Source: Streptomyces sp. NBC_01351
Lineage (GTDB): Bacteria > Actinomycetota > Actinomycetes > Streptomycetales > Streptomycetaceae
NCBI RefSeq assembly: GCF_036237315.1
Contig: NZ_CP108356.1
Span: forward strand, 1,612,001-1,676,000
Direction of reading: 5' to 3'
Length of the DNA stretch: 64,000 nt
In this document: positions 19,968-29,614 of the stretch, piece by piece
How the letters are laid out: each line of letters begins with the position of its first letter
How positions within the stretch are numbered: the first letter of the stretch is position 1
Notes under the pieces: model-generated
Database searches by the model: none
Told to the model about the DNA's origin: nothing
Seen by the model: only the letters and a program-made list of their open reading frames with translations
Translations under genes and position numbers: made by a program

Positions 19968-20486
19968 TCACGCTCCTTCTTCTGCGAGTTCTACGAGTCG
20001 GGTCAGGCGGATCTTGTTGATCTTGACGAGCTCACCGCGGGCGATCTCTCGCTCCTGCTCCGGCGAGTTGTCGATCCGGACCTTGACCGCGTCCCGCATG
20101 AACGCACCGGTCGCACCGGTGGCGCAGATGAGGAAGACGTGGCCGAACTTCTCCTGGTAGGCCAGGTTCAGTTCGAGGAGCTCGGTCTTGAGCTCCTCCG
20201 AGGCACCGGCCATGCCACGCTGCTCGCGGGCGGAGGTCGGGTCTCCCGGCTTCGGGCGGCCGATCGGCGCGTGGCCTCCCATCGCCTCGCCCAGGTCCTC
20301 CGCGGTGAGCTCCGCCATGGCGGCTTCGTTCGCGGCGAACAGGGACTCTGCAGTGGCGAAGGGGCGCTGGGCGAGCAGCTTGCTCCCCCATGCCGAACTC
20401 GCGCACACCTCGTGCAGCTCGGCCGTGGCCGCGCTGTCGTCCAAGGCGTTGAACCGGGTGAGACCCGGGGTCGGACTCGAAGTCAC
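19968..20486 (-). CDS. uraD: OHCU decarboxylase
   Basis: 172 aa, all-helical. It carries the GGHAPIG motif with the catalytic His (about residue 70), the downstream SAREQRGM segment, and YQEKFGHVFLICATGATG (about 110-127). It decarboxylates OHCU to S-allantoin, the third step of urate breakdown. It is the promoter-proximal gene of the uraD-uraH-urate oxidase operon. The promoter upstream (20529-20570) includes an 18-bp element that is also found at the catalase gene. Confidence 0.93.
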   Translation of the reverse strand: MTSSPTPGLTRFNALDDSAATAELHEVCASSAWGSKLLAQRPFATAESLFAANEAAMAELTAEDLGEAMGGHAPIGRPKPGDPTSAREQRGMAGASEELKTELLELNLAYQEKFGHVFLICATGATGAFMRDAVKVRIDNSPEQEREIARGELVKINKIRLTRLVELAEEGA

Positions 20487-20528
20487 GGTAGGCCTCCGTG
20501 GCCTGTTGTTGCTTTGACGGGCTTCGCA

Positions 20529-20570
20529 TAGCTAACGCTGTCGACAACACGGCGTCAACACTTTGTTGAA
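20529..20570 (-). promoter_or_regulatory. uraD operon promoter with catalase-shared element
   Basis: Read on the minus strand, TTGACG (20558-20553) and TAGCTA (20534-20529) are separated by 18 bp, a good Streptomyces vegetative promoter. The -35 is the end of TTCAACAAAGTGTTGACG (20570-20553). The catalase promoter has TTCAACAAACTGTTGACG, 17 of 18 bases identical and in the same position relative to -35. Confidence 0.6.
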
Positions 20571-20587
20571 ACTTCCCGTACACAAAA

Positions 20588-20616
20588 GCCGCCGCCCGGG
20601 TGAATTGGGCGGCGGC
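20588..20616 (-). terminator. terminator of the HTH gene operon
   Basis: GCCGCCGCCC (20588-20597) pairs with GGGCGGCGGC (20607-20616); on the minus strand the stem is followed by TTTTGTG, giving an intrinsic-type terminator. Confidence 0.75.
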
Positions 20617-20640
20617 TCGTCACAGCGGGTCAGATCACGT

Positions 20641-21036
20641 TCACTCTTGGCTGTTCTTGGGGCGGGCTGCGGCTTGGGCATCCCGGTTCAGATAGTTGTA
20701 GACCGTGAAGCGGCTTACACCCAGTGCGCCCGCGACCGTTTCCACACCGTGCCGAACGGAGAAGGCGCCTCGCGCCTCCAGTATGCGCACGACGTCCTGC
20801 TTGGACTTCCGATCGAGCTGCGACAACGGTACGCCGTGCCGCCGCTCCAGGGCGGCAAGGATGTGGTCCAGCGAGTCCGAGAGCTGGGGCAGGCGTACGG
20901 CGAGCAGCTCCTGACCCTCCCACGCGAGCACGACGTCGTCGGGCTGCGCCTGGGACGGGTCCATCAGCTCGCCGCCCATGGCGTCGATCAGCGGCTTGAC
21001 CGCGGCGACGAAGGGGTGGTCGCGAGGCTCGGTCAT
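20641..21036 (-). CDS. YheO/DauR-type helix-turn-helix regulator
   Basis: 131 aa. The C-terminal half is the HTH typical of the DauR/YheO family: DRKSKQDVVRILEARGAF followed by ETVAGALGVSRFTVYNYL (about residues 100-117). The N-terminal half (about 1-75) is shorter than the usual PAS-like YheO domain, so ligand sensing may differ. Its ATG overlaps the stop of the upstream thiamine-binding-type gene by 4 bases. Lying between the uraD operon and hyi, and divergent from hyi, it is a natural candidate regulator of urate or glyoxylate genes; this is inference. Confidence 0.75.
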   Translation of the reverse strand: MTEPRDHPFVAAVKPLIDAMGGELMDPSQAQPDDVVLAWEGQELLAVRLPQLSDSLDHILAALERRHGVPLSQLDRKSKQDVVRILEARGAFSVRHGVETVAGALGVSRFTVYNYLNRDAQAAARPKNSQE

Positions 21037-21284
21037 GGCGTCTCCTCCCCGATCACGTTGACCTGGAGCGAGACGCGCGTGGCGCCGGCCTCCAGCGAGT
21101 CGCGCAGCAGCGCGCCCACCGCGGCCAGGACACTGTCGATGTCGCCCTCGGCGGTATTGCCGAACGGGCCGACGTCCACCGCGTCCAGCTGGGCCTTCTG
21201 GATGACCTCGCGGGCGGCCACGGCGTGGGCAGGGGCCTCTTCGAGATCGAAGGGCTCGGTCGTGAACTCCACTCTCAATCGCAC
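21033..21284 (-). CDS. MTH1187/YkoF-like thiamine-binding protein
   Basis: 83 aa ferredoxin-like fold. The pattern RVEFTTEPF at the N terminus, DVGPFGNTAEGDIDSVL in the middle and GATRVSLQVNV at the C terminus matches the small MTH1187-type family, members of which bind thiamine or hydroxymethylpyrimidine. Gcl, 5 kb away, needs thiamine diphosphate, so a link to cofactor supply is conceivable but unproven. GTG at 21284 is the best in-frame start; no strong ribosome binding site is visible. It is the first gene of a two-gene operon with the HTH regulator. Confidence 0.65.
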   Translation of the reverse strand: MRLRVEFTTEPFDLEEAPAHAVAAREVIQKAQLDAVDVGPFGNTAEGDIDSVLAAVGALLRDSLEAGATRVSLQVNVIGEETP

Positions 21285-21328
21285 GCGGTCAAGCTACCTC
21301 CCGGTCACGATTTTTCGGGAGTCCGCAC

Positions 21329-21393
21329 TTGACATCTCTGCTCAGGCCCATGCAGTCTTCCATCAAGCAGAAACTAACTTCCGCAATACGGAA
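21329..21393 (+). promoter_or_regulatory. hyi promoter with paired 15-bp operator boxes
   Basis: TTGACA (21329-21334) is a plausible -35. Box 1, TTCCATCAAGCAGAA (21358-21372), and box 2, TTCCGCAATACGGAA (21379-21393), have centres 21 bp apart. Box 2 is a near-perfect palindrome and abuts the ribosome binding site. The order and spacing are the same as at gcl. Confidence 0.7.
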
Positions 21394-21409
21394 GGAGCGC
21401 ACACCCCTC

Positions 21410-22243
21410 ATGGGATACACGGACCAGCGCTTCGATGTGAACCTTTCCATCCTCTTCACGGAACTCCCGCTCCTGGAGCGTCCCGCGGCTGCCGCCGCGG
21501 CGGGCTTCACGGCGGTCGAGCTGTGGTGGCCCTGGATCGAAACCCCCACTCCCGCCCAGGCGGAGCTCGACGCCCTCAAGAAGGCTCTTGAGGACGCCGG
21601 CACCCAGCTGGTGGGCCTGAACTTCTACGCCGGCCAGCTGCCGGGTCCGGACCGCGGTGCGGTCTCGGTTCCCGGTGAGGAGTCGGAGCGCTTCAACGCC
21701 AACATCAACGTGGCGGCGGACTTCGCCGCCTCGGTCGGCTGCAAGGCGCTGAACGCCCTCTACGGCAACCGCGTCGAAGGCGTGGACCCGGCCGTTCAGG
21801 ACGAGCTCGCCCTGAAGAACCTGGTCGTGGCGGCTCAGGCCGCGGACCGCGTCGGCGCGATCCTCCTGATCGAGACCCTCAACAAGCCCGAGTCGCCGCT
21901 CTACCCCCTGGTGAGCGCCCCGGCCGGCATCGAGGTAGTGGACAAGGTCAACGAGGCCACCGGTCTCGGCAACGCCAAGTTCCTTCTCGACCTGTACCAC
22001 CTGGCGATGAACGATGAGGACCTCTCCGAGGTCATCGAAAAGTACGCCGCCAAGACCGGGCACGTCCAGATCGCGGACAAGCCCGGACGAGGTGCCCCCG
22101 GCACCGGTGAGCTGCCCCTCGAGGAGCTGCTCGACCAGCTGAAGAAGGCCGGATACGAGGGCTACGTAGGCCTGGAGTACAAGGCCGCCGACGCTGCCGC
22201 GTCCTTCGCATGGCTGCCGGCCGAGGCCCGCCCCGCGAAGTAA
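21410..22243 (+). CDS. hyi: hydroxypyruvate isomerase
   Basis: 277 aa TIM-barrel enzyme of the xylose-isomerase-like superfamily. It begins with NLSILFTELPLLERP and contains VELWWPW (about residue 40), NFYAGQLPGPDRG (about 70), LIETLNKPESPLYPL (about 155) and FLLDLYHLAMNDEDL (about 190); Glu and Asp metal ligands fall in the last two. It interconverts hydroxypyruvate and tartronate semialdehyde. It begins the rightward group hyi-glxR (75 bp gap), which completes the Gcl route from glyoxylate to glycerate. The paired operator upstream suggests repression when glyoxylate precursors are absent. Confidence 0.93.
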   Translation: MGYTDQRFDVNLSILFTELPLLERPAAAAAAGFTAVELWWPWIETPTPAQAELDALKKALEDAGTQLVGLNFYAGQLPGPDRGAVSVPGEESERFNANINVAADFAASVGCKALNALYGNRVEGVDPAVQDELALKNLVVAAQAADRVGAILLIETLNKPESPLYPLVSAPAGIEVVDKVNEATGLGNAKFLLDLYHLAMNDEDLSEVIEKYAAKTGHVQIADKPGRGAPGTGELPLEELLDQLKKAGYEGYVGLEYKAADAAASFAWLPAEARPAK

Positions 22244-22318
22244 GCGGACAAAGTCCGGGCGATCAGCCAGGCACGTCACGAACTTTTCGTACAAAGCATT
22301 AAGAGAAGGACCCTCATC

Positions 22319-23209
22319 ATGAGCAACCTCCCCAAGATCGCGTGGATCGGTCTCGGCATCATGGGCTCCCCCATGGCCGAGAACCTCCTGAAGGCCGGCT
22401 ACTCGGTCACCGGCTTCACGCTGGAGCAGGACAAGCTGGACCGCCTGGCCGCGGCCGGTGGCTCCGCCGCCGGTTCGATCGCCGACGCCGTCAAGGACGC
22501 CGACGTCATCATCACGATGGTGCCCGCCTCCCCGCAGGTCGAGGCCATCTCCTACGGTGAGAACGGCATCCTCGAGAACGCGAAGTCCGGCGCGCTGATC
22601 ATCGACATGTCGTCGATCACCCCGCAGACCTCGATCGACCTCGCCAAGAACGCCGCCAAGAAGGGCATCCGCGTCATCGACGCCCCGGTGTCCGGCGGCG
22701 AGGCCGGCGCCATCGAGGCCGTCCTGTCGATCATGGTGGGTGGCGAGCAGGCCGACTTCGACGAGGCCCTCCCGGTCCTCGAGGCCCTCGGCAAGGTCAT
22801 CGTCCTGTGCGGCCCGCACGGCTCCGGCCAGACGGTGAAGGCTGCCAACCAGCTCATCGTCGCGGTGAACATCCAGGCGTGCGCCGAGGCCGTCGTCTTC
22901 CTCGAGAAGTCCGGCGTGAACCTCGAGGCGGCTCTGGACGTCCTCAACGGCGGTCTGGCCGGCTCCACGGTCCTGACCCGCAAGAAGGCCAACTTCCTGA
23001 ACCGCGACTTCAAGCCCGGCTTCCGGATCGACCTGCACCACAAGGACATGGGCATCGTCACCGACGCCGCCCGCAACGTCGGTGCGGCCCTGCCGGTCGG
23101 CGCGGTCGTCGCCCAGCTGGTCGCCTCGCTGCGCGCCCAGGGTGACGGTGGCCTGGACCACTCGGCCCTGCTCCGCGCGGTCGAGCGCCTCTCCGGCGCC
23201 CAGCTCTGA
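22319..23209 (+). CDS. glxR: 2-hydroxy-3-oxopropionate (tartronate semialdehyde) reductase
   Basis: 296 aa beta-hydroxyacid dehydrogenase. The NAD-binding motif IGLGIMGSPMAENLLKAGY lies at residues 10-28, the substrate-binding DAPVSGGEAGA at about 120, the catalytic-Lys segment GQTVKAANQLIVAVNI at about 168, and KDMGIV at about 241. It reduces tartronate semialdehyde made by Gcl to D-glycerate. AGAAGGA precedes the ATG. It probably shares the hyi promoter; no box of the hyi type occurs in the 75-bp gap between them. Confidence 0.94.
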   Translation: MSNLPKIAWIGLGIMGSPMAENLLKAGYSVTGFTLEQDKLDRLAAAGGSAAGSIADAVKDADVIITMVPASPQVEAISYGENGILENAKSGALIIDMSSITPQTSIDLAKNAAKKGIRVIDAPVSGGEAGAIEAVLSIMVGGEQADFDEALPVLEALGKVIVLCGPHGSGQTVKAANQLIVAVNIQACAEAVVFLEKSGVNLEAALDVLNGGLAGSTVLTRKKANFLNRDFKPGFRIDLHHKDMGIVTDAARNVGAALPVGAVVAQLVASLRAQGDGGLDHSALLRAVERLSGAQL

Positions 23210-23326
23210 TCTTCCAGAGCACCCCTCCCCTTCGGGGGACCTGAGTTTCCGGATGGCGTCGGCGCTGACACCTGTCCTGTCGCGCCCAAGCGTCGGCGCC
23301 GTCCGGATTACCTCTCCTCAATCTTG

Positions 23327-23384
23327 TTCAACAAACTGTTGACGTTTAGTTCTCGCCGAATTTAGGCTGTTCCGCATGACGGAA
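23327..23384 (+). promoter_or_regulatory. catalase promoter with two regulatory elements
   Basis: TTGACG (23339-23344), 18-bp spacer and TAGGCT (23363-23368) form a good promoter. TTCAACAAACTGTTGACG (23327-23344) matches the uraD promoter element at 17 of 18 bases, and TTGTTCAACAA (23324-23334) is itself palindromic. The box TTCCGCATGACGGAA (23370-23384), starting one base after -10, is the same type as at hyi, gcl and aceB. Confidence 0.65.
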
Positions 23385-23423
23385 GACTCTTTTCGTCAGC
23401 AGTTACCCGTACGGAAGGTCACC

Positions 23424-24881
23424 ATGTCGAAGCGCACGCTGACGACCGAGTCCGGCGCCCCGGTCGCCGACAATCAGAACTCCGCCACCGCCGGCGTCGG
23501 TGGCCCGCTCCTGGTCCAGGACCAGCAGCTGATCGAGAAGCTTGCCCGCTTCAACCGTGAGCGCATCCCGGAGCGCGTGGTGCACGCCCGCGGCTCGGCC
23601 GCGTACGGCTACTTCGAGGTGACCGACGACGTCACCGCGTACACCAGCGCCGCGTTCCTGAACACGGTCGGCAAGAAGACCGAGACCTTCCTGCGGTTCT
23701 CCACCGTCGCCGACTCGCTGGGTGGCGCGGACGCGGTCCGCGACCCGCGCGGCTTCGCGCTGAAGTTCTACACCGAAGAGGGCAACTACGACCTCGTCGG
23801 CAACAACACCCCGGTGTTCTTCATCAAGGACCCGATCAAGTTCCCCGACTTCATCCACTCCCAGAAGCGCGACCCCTTCACGGGCAAGCAGGAGCCGGAC
23901 AACGTCTGGGACTTCTGGGCGCACGCCCCCGAGGCGACGCACCAGATCACCTGGCTCATGGGTGACCGCGGTATCCCGGCGTCGTACCGTCACATGAACG
24001 GTTACGGCTCCCACACGTACCAGTGGACCAACGAGTCGGGCGAGGCCTTCTTCGTCAAGTACCACTTCAAGACGAACCAGGGCATCCGCTGCCTGTCGGG
24101 CGAGCAGGCCGCCGAGCTCGTCGGCTCGGACGCCAACTCGCACCAGACCGACCTGCTGCAGGCCATCGAGCGCGGTGTGAACCCCTCGTGGACCCTGTAC
24201 GTGCAGATCATGCCCGCCGCCGAGGCCGCGGACTACCGCTTCAACCCGTTCGACCTCACCAAGGTGTGGCCGCACACGGACTACCCGCTGCAGCGCGTCG
24301 GCCGCCTGGTCCTCGACCGGAACCCCGACAACGTCTTCGCCGAGGTCGAGCAGTCCGCGTTCTCCCCGAACAACTTCGTCCCGGGCATCACCGCCTCGCC
24401 GGACAAGATGCTCCAGGGCCGCCTGTTCGCGTACGCCGACGCCCAGCGCTACCGCCTCGGTGTGAACCACACCCTGCTGCCGGTCAACGCCCCGAAGGCG
24501 ACGAAGGCCGAGAACTACGGCCGCGACGGCGTCATGGCGCTGCGCAACGGCTCGCGCCACGACAAGAACTACGAGCCCAACTCGTACCAGGGCCCGGCCG
24601 AGACCGGTCTGGCGCTCGGCGCCCCGAAGGCCGTCTCCGGCTACACGGGCACCCACGAGGCCCCGGCCCACACCAAGGACGACGACTTCTTCCAGGCCGG
24701 TGAGCTCTACCGCCTGATGTCGGAGGCCGAGAAGCAGCGTCTGGTGGCGAACATCGCCGGCGGCCTGTCTCAGGTCACCCTCGAGGACGTCATCGAGAAG
24801 AACCTGGCTCACTTCCACGCCGCGGACGCCGACTACGGCAAGCGCGTCGAGGAGGCCGTTCGCGCCCTGCGCGACGCCTAA
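23424..24881 (+). CDS. monofunctional haem catalase
   Basis: 485 aa, a small-subunit clade catalase. Active-site His lies in RVVHARGSAAYGYF (about residue 54), distal Asn in GNNTPVFFIKDPIKFPDFIH (about 127), and the haem-ligand Tyr in RLFAYADAQRYRLG (about 337). It disproportionates H2O2. ATG at 23424 is preferred over the ATG at 23376, since the latter lies on the operator and has no ribosome binding site, while GGAAGG precedes the former. The placement inside the urate/glyoxylate cluster and the shared promoter elements suggest that it removes peroxide from urate oxidase. Confidence 0.95.
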   Translation: MSKRTLTTESGAPVADNQNSATAGVGGPLLVQDQQLIEKLARFNRERIPERVVHARGSAAYGYFEVTDDVTAYTSAAFLNTVGKKTETFLRFSTVADSLGGADAVRDPRGFALKFYTEEGNYDLVGNNTPVFFIKDPIKFPDFIHSQKRDPFTGKQEPDNVWDFWAHAPEATHQITWLMGDRGIPASYRHMNGYGSHTYQWTNESGEAFFVKYHFKTNQGIRCLSGEQAAELVGSDANSHQTDLLQAIERGVNPSWTLYVQIMPAAEAADYRFNPFDLTKVWPHTDYPLQRVGRLVLDRNPDNVFAEVEQSAFSPNNFVPGITASPDKMLQGRLFAYADAQRYRLGVNHTLLPVNAPKATKAENYGRDGVMALRNGSRHDKNYEPNSYQGPAETGLALGAPKAVSGYTGTHEAPAHTKDDDFFQAGELYRLMSEAEKQRLVANIAGGLSQVTLEDVIEKNLAHFHAADADYGKRVEEAVRALRDA

Positions 24882-24894
24882 GAGCCGAACAGCT

Positions 24895-24931
24895 GTACCG
24901 GGGGCCTGACGGGAGGTCAGGCCCTGGGTAC
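24895..24931 (+). terminator. catalase terminator
   Basis: GGGCCTGAC (24902-24910) pairs with GTCAGGCCC (24916-24924) around GGGAG, and the stem is extended by GTACC (24895-24899) with GGTAC further out. It lies 14-50 bp after the catalase stop. Confidence 0.8.
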
Positions 24932-25341
24932 CGAGCCCGACCCGCTTACCCGGATGAGGGGTGGTACGCGGTGAGGGCAGGACGAGGACCGTGGCGAGCG
25001 TGCGAGCCAGTGCGGTGGTAATGGGTTCCGAGGCCCGTCTCTTGACCTGAGGGAGACGAAGCCGGAGTTCTCGTCGCCGTTCGCCACGGTCCCAGCCACT
25101 CCTCTCTCTCCTCCGTACAGGGGCTACGCACAGAGCCCCCTGCACGGAAGGACCCCGAGGAGCCTCCTACTCCGCCCGGCGGTGCGAACGTCCTGTCGCG
25201 CCAGCCTCGCACCGTCGGGCGGTATCAAACCAGAGCGCCGAGTCACGGACGGTCCCGTGACTCGGCGCTTTGTCGTTCCCCGGCTTCTTCCCGCTCCCCT
25301 TCACCTCGTCGGGAGTGACCGGCGCATGCCATGATCCGCGG
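24932..25341. other. 410-bp region without a recognisable gene
   Basis: Short open frames on both strands here have no ribosome binding site and no family resemblance. Composition is GC-rich but irregular. I see no operator, RNA gene or repeat in it. Confidence 0.4.
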
Positions 25342-25872
25342 ATGAGCGAGTACTCCTGGCCCTGGGAGAACGGCAGATGCACGACCGAGGCCGCCCCGGC
25401 CTGGACCGAGACCGTCCGCGTTCTGCCCGTCGGCACGCCTCTCACCGGTGAGGTCGTCGGCCGGCAGCCGTTCGGCGTCTTCCTCGCCATCGACGGCCAC
25501 CCCGAGGCCGTGGGCCTGGCCAGGATCGACAGGATGCCCAGGTGCATGGAGCTGCCGACTGTAGGGCGGCCCGTCACCGGCGAGGTCGTCTGGCACGCCG
25601 AGCACAATCACCAGGTCGGCGTCGAACTCCGCGAGTGGGCCGAGCACGAAGACCTGCTGCCGCGCTTCCGCGCGGGCCAGGTCGTCCGCGGACTCATCAC
25701 CAGGATCACGCCCATCGGAGTCTTCGTGCGCCTCGCCGACTGCGTCGAGGGACTCGTTCCGCTCGCCGGACCGTCCACGGAGCTCTTCCGGGCGGGCCAG
25801 GACATGCCCGTACGGGTCGTGACGGTCGACCACGAGCGGAACCGGATCCTTCTGGCCGAATCCGTCCCGTAG
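25342..25872 (+). CDS. protein with two S1 RNA-binding domains
   Basis: 176 aa. Two S1-type OB-fold repeats are visible: VGTPLTGEVVGRQPFGVFLAI (split here as VGTPLTGEVVGRQPFGVF, about residues 28-45) and AGQVVRGLITRITPIGVFVR (about 111-130), the latter followed by EGLVPL. The first repeat is diverged. No catalytic domain accompanies them, so it probably binds single-stranded RNA, perhaps on the ribosome. ATG at 25342 lacks a clear ribosome binding site. It converges on gcl and is separated from it by a terminator; no link with purine metabolism is evident. Confidence 0.75.
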   Translation: MSEYSWPWENGRCTTEAAPAWTETVRVLPVGTPLTGEVVGRQPFGVFLAIDGHPEAVGLARIDRMPRCMELPTVGRPVTGEVVWHAEHNHQVGVELREWAEHEDLLPRFRAGQVVRGLITRITPIGVFVRLADCVEGLVPLAGPSTELFRAGQDMPVRVVTVDHERNRILLAESVP

Positions 25873-25999
25873 CCCCTGGAGGCCGCGCTGCACGGCGCCC
25901 CGCTGCCCGACGGCCTTCCCGACGCGGACGGGCTCGCCAGACCTCTCAGCAGACCTCTCAGCGGCACCGGCACCGGTCTCCGTTCCGGCAACGCAGAAC

Positions 26000-26033
26000 G
26001 GCCCCCGCCCCTCCCGAAGGAGGAACGGGGGCC
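26000..26033. terminator. bidirectional terminator between the S1 gene and gcl
   Basis: GGCCCCCG (26000-26007) pairs with CGGGGGCC (26026-26033), with CCTCC/GGAGG pairing inside. It lies between convergent genes. Confidence 0.75.
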
Positions 26034-26073
26034 GCTGTGTACTACGCGCAGTGTGTACCGCGTACCGCGGGGA

Positions 26074-27861
<1,788 letters not shown>

Positions 27862-27893
27862 CAGGTTCTCCTGCGGGTCTGGCGGTCAGGCTT

Positions 27894-27959
27894 TTCCGTC
27901 ATCCGGAAGTTTTGTTCTGCTATACGGAACAAGCTAAGCGTCGGACTCCGGGACGTCAA
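27894..27959 (-). promoter_or_regulatory. gcl promoter with paired 15-bp operator boxes
   Basis: On the minus strand TTGACG (27959-27954), 17-bp spacer, TAGCTT (27936-27931). One base later box 1 reads TTCCGTATAGCAGAA (27929-27915), and after 6 bases box 2 reads TTCCGGATGACGGAA (27908-27894); centres are 21 bp apart. Order, spacing and half-site types are those of the hyi promoter. The position downstream of -10 points to repression. Confidence 0.75.
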
Positions 27960-28116
27960 GGTGGACCGGGACCCCGGATGCCACCAAAAGCCACATGTTG
28001 GTCGGTGGCTTATACAAACGACCAAGACGATGACCGGAAATGGCCCGCTACTCGCCGCGGCGGTCGCCGGTGGTGGAGCATGTACGTACGCACAGCGACG
28101 AGGGGGTCCAGGTCTC

Positions 28117-28968
28117 ATGGCGGAAGCGGTACCGGTGCGCTGCCCGGCGTGCCTGCGCGAGAACGGCTACACCGCCCCGGTTTTCCCCTGCGCCTGCGGG
28201 AGCCCGGTCCACCCCCCGCTGGACCTGGCGGCGCCGCCGCTCCCGCTGACCCATCGGACGTGGTCGGACACCTGGGTGGCGGTACGGTGCGAATCCTGCG
28301 GCCGGGAGAGCGAGTGGCCGCATCCGGAGCTGGGATGCGGATCGTGCGGCACCGTGGTGCTGCTGCCGGTGCACCCGCTGGGCGGCCGGCCGGATCCGCG
28401 CGACGGCACGGCGGAGGGTGGGGCGGACGCACCCCCGCCCGGGAGCGGAAGCGGGAGCGGTAACGCGAACGAGGCCGCGCGGCAGGCTACGCCGACCCCG
28501 CACTCACCCTCTTCTTCCCCTCCCCCTCCCCCTTCCCCAGCGCCCTCAGCCGCGCCGCCGGGGCAGCCCACGCCCGTGCCGCGCCCCGCCTTCCGCCCGG
28601 TGACCATCCGTACGGCCCGTGACGCGGTGGCCACGGCCGCGCTGTACCTGCGCTGGCTCGGCTTCCAGGACGTACGCCAGCCCGACGGCCGCCCGATCCC
28701 CTCGGCTGCCGTGGACCTACGGGCGCCGGGCCTGGTCGCCCAGGTGGACCCGACCACCGCCCCGGCCGGACTGCGGGCGGTGGAGTGCGTGTGGCTGAAC
28801 GGGCTCACGGCCTCGGCGACCAGCGTCTACTTCGCGCTCGCCGGGTACACGGAGGCGGCCCGCGCCCGCGCGGACGATCTCGGGATACCGCTGTTCGTCA
28901 TGGACCTCACGGGCATGCCGCAGCCGGTGAACGACCCGGCGGACGAGCTGATCGGCGCGGGAGCTTAG
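28117..28968 (+). CDS. zinc-ribbon protein with restriction-endonuclease-like C terminus
   Basis: 283 aa, no named family. The N terminus has two cysteine clusters, RCPACLRENGY...PCACG (residues about 8-30) and RCESCGRESEW with CGSCGT (about 55-80), typical of zinc ribbons. A proline/serine/glycine-rich linker (about 95-165) leads to a C-terminal domain (about 170-283) with ALYLRWLGFQDVR, AAVDLRAPGLVAQVD, VECVWLNG and the ARARADDLGIPLFVMDLTG element. This strand-helix order resembles Mrr-type PD-(D/E)XK folds, but the canonical E-x-K is not clear, so the nuclease call is tentative. Confidence 0.6.
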   Translation: MAEAVPVRCPACLRENGYTAPVFPCACGSPVHPPLDLAAPPLPLTHRTWSDTWVAVRCESCGRESEWPHPELGCGSCGTVVLLPVHPLGGRPDPRDGTAEGGADAPPPGSGSGSGNANEAARQATPTPHSPSSSPPPPPSPAPSAAPPGQPTPVPRPAFRPVTIRTARDAVATAALYLRWLGFQDVRQPDGRPIPSAAVDLRAPGLVAQVDPTTAPAGLRAVECVWLNGLTASATSVYFALAGYTEAARARADDLGIPLFVMDLTGMPQPVNDPADELIGAGA

Positions 28969-29042
28969 CCTTTCCCTTCGAGCGCTTCCGCTGGAGCGCC
29001 GTCCCCGAGCCTTTGCCTGCCCTTCCCGCCGAGGAGAGCCCG

Positions 29043-29531
29043 ATGAGCCTGTACGACATTCCGCTGACCACCCTGAACGACGAGCCCACCACTCTCGGTG
29101 CCCACAAGGGCAAGGCGATCCTGCTGGTGAACACCGCCTCGCAGTGCGGGCTCACCCCCCAGTACTCGGGACTGGCCCGCCTGCAGTTCAAGTACGAGGA
29201 GAAGGGCTTCACCGTCATCGGCGTGCCCTGCAACCAGTTCGGCGAGCAGGAGCCCGGCAACGCCGAGGACATCCAGACCTTCTGCGCGGCCGGCTTCGGG
29301 GTCACCTTCCCGATGCTGGAGAAGTCCGAGGTCAACGGGGAGAACCGGCACCCCCTCTACAAGGAGCTGGTCCAGGTCCCCGACGCGGAGGGCGAGGCCG
29401 GGGACATCCAGTGGAACTTCGAGAAGTTCCTGATCTCCCCCGCCGGCGAGGTCGTGGCGCGCTTCCGCCCGCGCACCGAGCCCGAGTCCGCCGAGGTCAT
29501 CACCGCGATCGAGGCGCACCTGCCGGCCTGA
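29043..29531 (+). CDS. glutathione peroxidase family thiol peroxidase
   Basis: 162 aa. The peroxidatic Cys (not selenocysteine) lies in NTASQCGLTPQYSGL (about residue 35), with the family Gln in CNQFGEQEPGN (about 70) and Trp in QWNFEKFLI (about 127). Bacterial Cys-type members usually take electrons from thioredoxin. ATG at 29043 follows GAGGAGAG. It reduces H2O2 and organic hydroperoxides in the cytoplasm. It is monocistronic and closed by a hairpin. Confidence 0.92.
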   Translation: MSLYDIPLTTLNDEPTTLGAHKGKAILLVNTASQCGLTPQYSGLARLQFKYEEKGFTVIGVPCNQFGEQEPGNAEDIQTFCAAGFGVTFPMLEKSEVNGENRHPLYKELVQVPDAEGEAGDIQWNFEKFLISPAGEVVARFRPRTEPESAEVITAIEAHLPA

Positions 29532-29551
29532 TCCGGGAGCGCGCGAAGGGG

Positions 29552-29583
29552 GCCCGGGCCGTATCCGCGTATCCGGCCCGGGC
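29552..29583 (+). terminator. terminator after the peroxidase gene
   Basis: GCCCGGGCC (29552-29560) pairs with GGCCCGGGC (29575-29583) around a 14-base loop, 21 bp after the stop. Confidence 0.7.
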
Positions 29584-29614
29584 AACAGTCCGTAGTCAGT
29601 AGGGGGAGCAGTCC

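Noticed and set aside
23391..23405. Second operator box 21 bp after the catalase box (TTTCGTCAGCAGTTA)
   Set aside because: The right half does not fit the CRGAA pattern, so the catalase gene is credited with a single box.
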